Assembly: GCF_007096385.1 (NCBI RefSeq)
Contig: NZ_VJWL01000001.1
Span: 639,094 to 703,093 of the forward strand
Source of the DNA: Aliidiomarina halalkaliphila
GTDB lineage: Bacteria > Pseudomonadota > Gammaproteobacteria > Enterobacterales > Alteromonadaceae
DNA: 64,000 bases
Reading direction: 5' to 3'
Numbering within the stretch: position 1 is the first letter of the stretch; the number at the start of each line of letters is the position of its first letter. Of this stretch, positions 55,046-64,000 are shown in pieces. The notes beneath the pieces were generated by a model that searched no databases, was not told where the DNA came from, and worked only from the letters and a program-made list of their open reading frames with translations. Made by a program: the position numbers and the translations under genes.

Positions 55046-56953
55046 ATGGTGCGAGCGGTAAAGCGGCGCAATATATTCAATCGAACATTAGCACGACGTC
55101 TACTCCTTCGAATCAGCCTAGCTACTGGGGCACTTATCACCCTTGCGGCCTGTATTGGTTTCTATTTCTCCTATCAGCAAGCGTACCAACAGCAGGTCAG
55201 CTACCTGGTTCACGACAGTAATCAACGGATTGAGCGTGAATCGAGTGTATTTAAGCAAGCCGAAGCAACTGCAGAATTGCTCGGACAATATTTTATCGAT
55301 AGTTACCAGCAAGCAAGCCAAAGCCCGGACGTAATCGCCGCAGTGTTTGATCAATGGTTCGAGGAAACGGAGCCGGGCGTGCATCGTTTACGTGAAGCGT
55401 TTTACGAAGGCTTCTCTCCCGATCCTGAGTTCTTTAGCAACCCCTATTCCTCAGAGTTCAAACATCTATCTGTATTTGCCGGACAAAGCCAGTACGCCCT
55501 TACTGATGAACGCAAAATGCGGATTGTGGTGGCGCTTAAAGTGGTTCACCGGTTAGCGCCCAGTTGGCAACAACTGTATGAAAATACTCACATAAGCATG
55601 CCTGAGAACGTTATCGTTCATTATTCACTTAATCACCCTTGGGGTCGGCAAGCACGGGCCGATCTCGATATTACCCGTTACGCCGTAGTGCGCTCTACGC
55701 TGCAATCTGAAAACCCTGAACGACAAGGTGCCTGGACAGGTTTATATTACGATTTATCCTCTGAACAATGGGTGATCACCTATCAAATACCAGTAGATTT
55801 TGATGGGCGTCACCTAGGTACACCGAGCCACGATGTCAGCCTAGAAGATATGTTAAACCGACTCATTGATTCCCATGAATCTGCCGCAACCCACGTCGTT
55901 TTGAACAACCAAGCGCAACTGATCGCCGCACCAACATCGGTCATTGCTCCCCATGAGCACAGTGGCATCGTTCATCTTGAACATTTAGACAACCCACTCT
56001 ACACGTCCATTTGGGATCGAATTGCCGACACCGATGGCGAACAGATCTTTACCATTGACCATAAAGACATGCTCATTATTGCCCATAAGATTCCTGGCCC
56101 GGATTGGTGGTATATCACTGCGTATCCATTGTGGGAGATTCAAAAACTCGCATTATTATCACCCATGCGTTTTGTCATTCTGAGCGGTGGATTCTTTATC
56201 CTCGTATTAGTTATTCTGTATATCTTTATGAATCAGCAAATTTCACGGCCGTTGCGTCACCTGTCTCGGTTGGCTCATGAGGTGGGAAATAAGCGCTATG
56301 AAGCAGTGACGCAAATCAAAATTGAAGCAGAATATCAGCGCAGCGAAATCGGCATGCTAGTCCGCTCTATGCAAGAAATGGCGCGCAGTATTTTGAGCCA
56401 ACAACAAACTCTAGAAGCCGAAGTAGATAAGCGCACTGCGGAACTCGCAGCGGCGAACCAGCGTCTCGAGAATATGGCCCATATGGATGGTCTAACCGGC
56501 TTGCTTAATCGACGCGCATTACATCGCGATTTGCAGTACCTGCTCAACGACCAAAACGCGAAACCACACGCCTTCTTGCTCGTTGACGTGGACTTCTTTA
56601 AGGCCTACAACGACCACTATGGGCATTTAGACGGCGATCAAGTATTAAAAGAGATCTGTGCCCTGCTCTCTCATCACTGTGAAGGCCATGCCTACCGATA
56701 CGGTGGCGAAGAAATTGCCTGCATTGTGCCCGCCAATGATCTGACCGATGCGATTGCGGCGGCGGAATCGTTACGCAATGAAATTGCCAATGTAAAACGC
56801 ATCCACGCAGCGTCCCCACTGAAATACCTGACGATTAGTATCGGAGTCACCATGATGCAACGAGGTGAGAGCGCTAACGATATTATTCAACGCGCGGATA
56901 AGTTTCTATATCAAGCCAAAGATGAAGGGCGTAACCGTGTGTGCGGCGGCTAG
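55046..56953 (+). CDS. Membrane diguanylate cyclase with extracytoplasmic sensor
   Basis: 635 aa. Two membrane segments (about 24-46 and 373-395) flank a periplasmic domain of about 325 residues, of dCache-like size and layout. HAMP-like linker (NQQISRPLRHLSRLAHEVG) and coiled coil (LEAEVDKRTAELAAANQRLE) precede the GGDEF domain (MDGLTGLLNRRALHRDLQ, VDVDFFKAYNDHYGHLDGDQVL, YGGEEIACIVP). GGEEI fits an active cyclase; no RxxD feedback site at the usual place. Ligand unknown. AAGGAA about 7 nt before the ATG at 55046. Followed by its own terminator. Confidence 0.92.
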   Translation: MVRAVKRRNIFNRTLARRLLLRISLATGALITLAACIGFYFSYQQAYQQQVSYLVHDSNQRIERESSVFKQAEATAELLGQYFIDSYQQASQSPDVIAAVFDQWFEETEPGVHRLREAFYEGFSPDPEFFSNPYSSEFKHLSVFAGQSQYALTDERKMRIVVALKVVHRLAPSWQQLYENTHISMPENVIVHYSLNHPWGRQARADLDITRYAVVRSTLQSENPERQGAWTGLYYDLSSEQWVITYQIPVDFDGRHLGTPSHDVSLEDMLNRLIDSHESAATHVVLNNQAQLIAAPTSVIAPHEHSGIVHLEHLDNPLYTSIWDRIADTDGEQIFTIDHKDMLIIAHKIPGPDWWYITAYPLWEIQKLALLSPMRFVILSGGFFILVLVILYIFMNQQISRPLRHLSRLAHEVGNKRYEAVTQIKIEAEYQRSEIGMLVRSMQEMARSILSQQQTLEAEVDKRTAELAAANQRLENMAHMDGLTGLLNRRALHRDLQYLLNDQNAKPHAFLLVDVDFFKAYNDHYGHLDGDQVLKEICALLSHHCEGHAYRYGGEEIACIVPANDLTDAIAAAESLRNEIANVKRIHAASPLKYLTISIGVTMMQRGESANDIIQRADKFLYQAKDEGRNRVCGG

Positions 56954-56976
56954 AGACGCTTAGTTTCCAGCCCAAT

Positions 56977-57009
56977 AAAAAACGTCCACGTTGCGGTGGA
57001 CGTTTTTTT
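56977..57009. terminator. Bidirectional terminator between cyclase and RND operon
   Basis: AACGTCCAC and GTGGACGTT arms with a 6-nt loop, T runs on both strands; ends the cyclase and the convergent RND operon. Confidence 0.92.
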
Positions 57010-57031
57010 AGGCACTCGTACACGATTCTGC

Positions 57032-60000
57032 TTATGCGCTTGCCGTACCCTGGCGATCTTTTGCCAAGTACAAGTACATGGCTGGCAATACGAATAAGGT
57101 AAACAAGGTACCAATGGTCATACCGGTAAAGATAATTAAGCCCATCGCATAACGAGCACCGCCACCAGGGCCGCTCGCAATCAACAGCGGCACGACAGCC
57201 AATACAGTCGCTGCGGTGGTCATCAGAATCGGACGCAAGCGAATGGCCGCAGCTTCTTCAATAGCATCCCGTTTGTTTCTGCCTTCTTGTTGCAATCGGT
57301 TTGCAAATTCGACGATCAAGATTCCGTGCTTGGCGATAAGTCCTATCAGCGTCACCAAACCCACTTGGGTATAGATATTCAGAGAGGTAAAGCCGAGACT
57401 CACGAATATCAAGGCACCACAGATACTCATGGGCACTGTCACCAAGACAATAATGGCATCTCGGAACGACTCAAATTGAGCCGCCAACACCAAGAAGATA
57501 ATCAAGAGCGCAAAGAAGAAGGTGACTAACAGCTGCTGGCCTTCGGTCATAAACTGACGAGATTGCCCCGCGTAGTCCACCACAACGCCGTCTGGTAGCC
57601 GTTCAGAGGCAATGGACTGCAAAATACCAAGGGCTTCCCCAATCGACACACCCGGTCGCGGTACTCCTTCCACCTTTACGGCGTTTAACTGTTGAAAACG
57701 ATTCAATTGCCGTGGCTGTACTGATTCTTCCAAGCTAACCAAAGTCGATAAAGGGACAAGTTCGCCGGCTCGATTGCGGGTATAGAACTCCGTTAACTGA
57801 TCCGGTGTGAGCCGTTCACTACGACGCACCTGAGGAATCACACGATATGACCGGTTCTCCATAGCGAAACGTCCTGCATAGGCACCAGCCATCAAGGAAG
57901 ACACATCCGCCGTAATCTGCGCCATATCCACGCCCATCAACGCGGCTTTTTCCCGATCAATCTGAATCGTTTGTCGTGGTCGATCAATGCGCAAATCCGT
58001 ATCCAAAAAGATAAAGCGCCCTGAAGCCATGGCTTCATTACGGATATCGTTGGCGATTTCCTGCAAGTTCTCCACCGGCTGGGTTGAGCTAATCACAAAC
58101 TGTACAGGCAACCCGCCACCTGGACTTGGCAGCGACGGCGGCACAATAGCAAACACATTCAAGCCGGGAATTTTTTCCAAGAACGGATTAATATCTGCTT
58201 CAAGTACTTCTTGCGTACTGCGATCCCGCTCACCCCACGGACTCAAACCAATACCTGTCCCTACACTGCCCGGACCCAACATGCCATTAATCACAAAGGC
58301 CATATCGATTTCATCAACGTTTTGTTGAAGCTGCGCCATGCGTTGTGAGTTCTGTTCGATATAATCCAAAGTGGCATAACCATCGGCGGAACCAATCACG
58401 AACACAAAGCCAAGATCTTCTTCAGGTTCCAGTTCGGTGCTGCTCGTAACAAATAGGAAATAACAGGACACCAATACAATGGCCCCGAATACCGCGAGCA
58501 CGGATTTGGTGTCCAGAGCGCTGTGTAACTTCCGTTGATACCAGCTTTTTAACTGATCAAAGCGTGTATCAAGCCACGCTTCTAGGCGCGGACGTTTACT
58601 GCCATCGCGGCGCGAGCGCAAAATGCGCGAACACATCATTGGCGATAGCGTTAACGCCACCACCCCTGACAGAATTACGGTACTTGCAAGGGTAAAGGCA
58701 AACTCCACAAACAGAGTTCCGGTAAGCCCACCAATAAAGCCGATAGGCACAAATACCGCCACCAAGGTCGTCGACATCACGATCACAGGCCCGGCTAACT
58801 GGCGCGCCCCGAGAATCGAAGCGTCGAGACGTGACATCCCCTCTTCCAAATGACGGGAGATATTCTCCAACATGATGATAGCGTCATCGACGACAATACC
58901 GATGGCCAATACCATGGCCAATAAGGTCAGCAGGTTAATCGAGAACCCGAGCGCCAACATCATTAAGAACGTTCCGATCAGCGATAGCGGGACCGCTACA
59001 GCCGGGATAATGACTGAACGTAGCGAGCCTAAAAAGGCGTAAATGACCGCCAATACGATCACCAGTGCCAACACAATTGTCATCACGACTTCGTCGATGG
59101 CGTTCTGTATATATTCCGTGGAATCATAGGAAATGCTGGCATCGAGCCCTTCCGGCAACTGCGGGATAATATCGCGATCCCATACTTGGCGAACTTGCTC
59201 AATCACATCAATAGAATTGGCATCTGGGGCAATTTCGATACCAATAAAGGTAGCCGGCTCGCCGTTATAACTCGCCGAACTCTCATAAGATTCAGAACCA
59301 AGCTCAATATCCGCGATGTCGCGTAAGCGCACCACCGAGCCATTATCCGCACGAATAATCAATGCTTCAAAGGCCTCTGGGGTTCGCAGATCAGTATCGG
59401 CATTCAGGTCGATTGCAACCCGTGAGCCCTTCGTGCGTCCAACAGCGCTCAACACGTTATTGGCTCGGAGTGCTTGCATCACATCGGCACCGGTCACATT
59501 CAGTGCCGTCATTTGCCCAGAATCAAGCCAGATACGCATGGCAAAGTTTTGCGCACCTAAGATTTGTGCCCGCTGAACACCGGCAATCGTAGCGAGTTGA
59601 GGCTCAACTACCCGCACAAGGTAGTCAGTGATTTGGTTTGCATCCAATATATCGCTATAAAACGACAGATACATGGAGGCAACGTCTTGCCCTACCGACA
59701 ACTCCACCACAGGATCCATGGCGTTTTCCGGTAAATCAGAGCGGAGTTTATTCACCTGGGCGGCAATCTGTGTCAGCGCCGCATTAGGATCGTAATCCAA
59801 GCGTAAATACGCAGTAATGGTGCTCACCCCTGCCATGGACGACGATGTGATGTAATCAATACCTTCAGCGGCAGCAATTTCACGTTCGAGCGGCGTGGTG
59901 ATAAACCCTTGGATCAGTTCCGCATCCGCACCAATATAGGTCGTGGATACGGTAACTGCGGCATTTTTAATCTCAGGAAACTGGCGTACATTCAAATCGA

Positions 60001-60088
60001 AGGCGGCCCGCAACCCAACTAACAGAATCAGCAAACTAATCACAGTCGCTAATACCGGCTTCTTGATAAAGATATCGGTAAACTTCAT
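57032..60088 (-). CDS. RND efflux pump, inner-membrane transporter
   Basis: 1018-aa AcrB/MexF-type HAE1 permease of normal length. N terminus FTDIFIKKPVLATVISLLILLVG with 12 membrane segments in two blocks around two large periplasmic loops. Family proton-relay region VLAIGIVVDDAIIMLENISRHLEEG carries the DD pair. Second half IGLIAKHGILIVEFANRLQQEG. Exports drugs, dyes or metabolites by proton antiport with the adaptor encoded just upstream; no TolC-type outer-membrane gene here. The adaptor stops 15 nt before. Confidence 0.95.
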   Translation of the reverse strand: MKFTDIFIKKPVLATVISLLILLVGLRAAFDLNVRQFPEIKNAAVTVSTTYIGADAELIQGFITTPLEREIAAAEGIDYITSSSMAGVSTITAYLRLDYDPNAALTQIAAQVNKLRSDLPENAMDPVVELSVGQDVASMYLSFYSDILDANQITDYLVRVVEPQLATIAGVQRAQILGAQNFAMRIWLDSGQMTALNVTGADVMQALRANNVLSAVGRTKGSRVAIDLNADTDLRTPEAFEALIIRADNGSVVRLRDIADIELGSESYESSASYNGEPATFIGIEIAPDANSIDVIEQVRQVWDRDIIPQLPEGLDASISYDSTEYIQNAIDEVVMTIVLALVIVLAVIYAFLGSLRSVIIPAVAVPLSLIGTFLMMLALGFSINLLTLLAMVLAIGIVVDDAIIMLENISRHLEEGMSRLDASILGARQLAGPVIVMSTTLVAVFVPIGFIGGLTGTLFVEFAFTLASTVILSGVVALTLSPMMCSRILRSRRDGSKRPRLEAWLDTRFDQLKSWYQRKLHSALDTKSVLAVFGAIVLVSCYFLFVTSSTELEPEEDLGFVFVIGSADGYATLDYIEQNSQRMAQLQQNVDEIDMAFVINGMLGPGSVGTGIGLSPWGERDRSTQEVLEADINPFLEKIPGLNVFAIVPPSLPSPGGGLPVQFVISSTQPVENLQEIANDIRNEAMASGRFIFLDTDLRIDRPRQTIQIDREKAALMGVDMAQITADVSSLMAGAYAGRFAMENRSYRVIPQVRRSERLTPDQLTEFYTRNRAGELVPLSTLVSLEESVQPRQLNRFQQLNAVKVEGVPRPGVSIGEALGILQSIASERLPDGVVVDYAGQSRQFMTEGQQLLVTFFFALLIIFLVLAAQFESFRDAIIVLVTVPMSICGALIFVSLGFTSLNIYTQVGLVTLIGLIAKHGILIVEFANRLQQEGRNKRDAIEEAAAIRLRPILMTTAATVLAVVPLLIASGPGGGARYAMGLIIFTGMTIGTLFTLFVLPAMYLYLAKDRQGTASA

Positions 60089-60103
60089 GAAATATCCCCG
60101 GCG

Positions 60104-61222
60104 TTAGCGATTGATTGGCTGCGGATCTTGCTCAGCTGGCGGTTGCACATCGTCATCTTCGCTAATCGTCACTGCGCTGTTGTTGCGCAGCTTCAATAGA
60201 CCCGAGGTCGCAATGATATCACCAGGCTCCAACCCTTCCGTGACTTCGATTAAATCACCGCGGGTTTGCCCCGTACGAATCAGGCGCTGACGCACCCGTT
60301 TAGTGCCATCTTCCTCGGTCACCATATACACTACGTTACCAAAAGGATTGAATTGGACTGCAGTACGAGGAATGACGTTAATCGTGCGCGGCTCACCGTA
60401 GGACATACGCACACGACCAAACATACCTGGGCGCAGTAAACCATCTTCATTGGCTAAGGTGGCCTGCACTTCAATGGTACGGGTACTCTCATGAATACGC
60501 GGTTCAATGGCAGTGACTTCACCGGAAAACGACTGTTCAGGTTGTGCATCCACAGTGACCGCAATAGCATGCCCCGGCTGAATCCGGCTTAAATGCTGCT
60601 CCGGCAAACTAAAATTAATAAAAATTGGAGAGAATGATGTGACTGATACCAGCGAGGTTCCCGGCTGTACGAATTGGCCTAGGTTTACAGCGCGTAAACC
60701 CGCAAAGCCATCAAATGGTGCCCGAATAGTTTTCTGCCGAATGAGTGCTTCTTTCGTGCGCACCATTGCTTGTGCTTGTGCTACTTCACTGCGTGCCCGA
60801 TCAAGATCGGATTCAGATACATTTTGTGAGGCTTGCAGACGCTCCAGACGTTGCGCTTCCGTTTGCGCTATGCGTAAGGCAACTTCGAGCCGTTCCAATT
60901 CTGCTTCATCAACGTCGGTATCCAGCGTAAACAATACCTGGCCCCGCTCCACTGGTTCGCCATTTTTAAAACCAATATGGGTAATCACACCAGCGACTTG
61001 ATTCGATAGTGTTGTGCCATCTACCGCTACGAAATTTCCAACTGATGTTAAGGTTTGGCTCCATTCATCGCGAACGACCTCTGTGGCCGTAATAGTTGCC
61101 GTGGTTTCCGGCATATTGTCAAAAAAGTCGTTCATGAAATAGTTGCCGATCGCCTTGTAGCCGAAAATCAGGCCGAACACTAAACCGGTCACTAACAACA
61201 TCAAAAACATTCGTAATCGCAT
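60104..61222 (-). CDS. RND efflux pump periplasmic adaptor (MFP)
   Basis: 372 aa. N-terminal membrane anchor, split lipoyl domain (ITHIGFKNGEPVERGQVLFTLDTD ... KTIRAPFDGFAGLRAVNLGQFVQPG), a short helical hairpin (about 100-155), a beta-barrel (FINFSLPEQHLSRIQPGHAIAVTV) and a membrane-proximal domain. It is translated before the permease, as usual. No regulator gene adjacent; the 389-bp upstream region holds one candidate operator (61433). Confidence 0.92.
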   Translation of the reverse strand: MRLRMFLMLLVTGLVFGLIFGYKAIGNYFMNDFFDNMPETTATITATEVVRDEWSQTLTSVGNFVAVDGTTLSNQVAGVITHIGFKNGEPVERGQVLFTLDTDVDEAELERLEVALRIAQTEAQRLERLQASQNVSESDLDRARSEVAQAQAMVRTKEALIRQKTIRAPFDGFAGLRAVNLGQFVQPGTSLVSVTSFSPIFINFSLPEQHLSRIQPGHAIAVTVDAQPEQSFSGEVTAIEPRIHESTRTIEVQATLANEDGLLRPGMFGRVRMSYGEPRTINVIPRTAVQFNPFGNVVYMVTEEDGTKRVRQRLIRTGQTRGDLIEVTEGLEPGDIIATSGLLKLRNNSAVTISEDDDVQPPAEQDPQPINR

Positions 61223-61379
61223 TGGGGGTCCCTTTCACCAGGCCATAGAGCTTTGTTTGATTATCCGCGCGGATCTTACCATCATTTCTACTTATTTATA
61301 GACCTACTGGTTCACTTTCACGAATCCCTTTACCATCTCTTGTTAAAACAAAAAAATGGCAACCTTTGCGGCTAGAGCT

Positions 61380-61409
61380 TTGTGAAAAACTGAACGGTAA
61401 GTGTATAAA
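61380..61409 (+). promoter_or_regulatory. Candidate sigma-70 promoter of icd
   Basis: TTGTGA, 18-nt spacer, TATAAA on the plus strand. Leaves a leader of about 200 nt before icd. Confidence 0.4.
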
Positions 61410-61432
61410 TACTGCTACCGCATAAATAACTA

Positions 61433-61444
61433 TACCACTTGGTA
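61433..61444. promoter_or_regulatory. TACCA-CT-TGGTA inverted repeat
   Basis: 5-bp arms with a 2-nt spacer, just downstream of the icd promoter candidate. Placed where a repressor of icd or of the RND operon could bind; weak on its own. Confidence 0.3.
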
Positions 61445-61596
61445 CAGTTGTAAGAGTAACAGCTCCTTATAGGCTGAACAACACTGCCGAACATTGAATA
61501 AACACGCTAAAACTGACATACTACGGCGCGAACTTTTCCATCACATTGCAGCACCATCAGCCACCCGATATAAGCGTAGGCTGCGAAGGTGATTAA

Positions 61597-63837
<2,241 letters not shown>

Positions 63838-63861
63838 CGCGCTCACCAAGTAACTTTCGTA

Positions 63862-63889
63862 AAGGGCACCCTCATTGGGTGCCTTTTTT
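63862..63889 (+). terminator. Rho-independent terminator after icd
   Basis: GGCACCC, 5-nt loop, GGGTGCC, then six T, 24 nt after the stop codon. The last 110 bases of the window show nothing recognisable. Confidence 0.9.
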
Positions 63890-64000
63890 ATTACCCCATG
63901 GGCGGGTTTACGGCGTCCCTCATGAGGGCAATCCCATCCCCGGGGCCTATTTTTACTGTGGCAACTAGAAGCACGGAGATGGGTGTTGGCCTCGTGAGGG

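Overview
The window is chromosomal DNA of a gammaproteobacterium with roughly even base composition. The evidence is the gammaproteobacterial order thrS-infC-rpmI-rplT ... pheS-pheT-ihfA with the ATT start of infC, close E. coli-type CmoM, Nif3/YbgI and riboflavin synthase, a monomeric NADP isocitrate dehydrogenase, and DUF3080 and CC0125-type lipoproteins. A marine Alteromonadales/Idiomarinaceae-like organism is my best guess, but this is inference. I saw no tRNA, rRNA, CRISPR array, prophage or insertion sequence.

Layout. 1-5.2 kb: MMPL exporter and YCF48-type propeller facing away from a DUF1329 protein. 5.3-7.7 kb: nif3-like, cmoM and a beta-hydroxyacid dehydrogenase, translationally coupled. 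7.8 kb: histone H1-like basic protein. 8.3-17.0 kb: a ten-gene operon (DUF523/DUF1722, photolyase, NTF2-like, SDR, FAD amine-oxidase-like, DUF1365, CFA synthase, DUF2878, chalcone-isomerase-like, DUF3833 lipoprotein). It lies next to an RpoE-ChrR sigma/anti-sigma pair (17.9-19.2 kb), the classical singlet-oxygen response arrangement. 19.3-38 kb: ihfA-pheTS and rplT-rpmI-infC-thrS, separated by an 11-kb signalling and protease cluster. 38-43 kb: EamA transporter, CPXCG protein, riboflavin synthase, DUF3080 and CC0125-like lipoproteins, lipid kinase. 43-48 kb: a second ECF sigma/anti-sigma pair, head-to-head with a third subtilase and followed by a small beta-barrel and an Ala/Ser/Glu-rich exported protein. 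48-57 kb: DUF45 metalloprotease, M20 amidohydrolase, a LOV-GGDEF-EAL protein, an orphan substrate-binding lipoprotein, SelO and a membrane diguanylate cyclase. 57-64 kb: RND efflux pair and icd.

The most unusual part is the cluster between rplT and pheS. It holds two paralogous secreted subtilases with C-terminal SLH-like repeats, a secreted DUF6689-like protein, an FHA-GAF protein, a membrane Ser/Thr kinase with TPRs, a soluble histidine kinase and a NarL-type regulator. Both subtilases carry an almost identical 25-bp palindromic element (21 of 25 positions) upstream, at 25716-25740 and 34764-34788, which suggests one regulator, perhaps the cluster's own response regulator.

Two sigma regulons can be read from promoter pairs. 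GATCCAC-N11-CACGT occurs upstream of the rpoE-chrR genes and of the LON-domain gene. GGAATAAA-N14-CGTTA occurs upstream of the second sigma operon and of the Ala/Ser/Glu-rich exported protein gene. Photolyase, RpoE-ChrR, CFA synthase and a LOV photoreceptor together suggest life in sunlit water.
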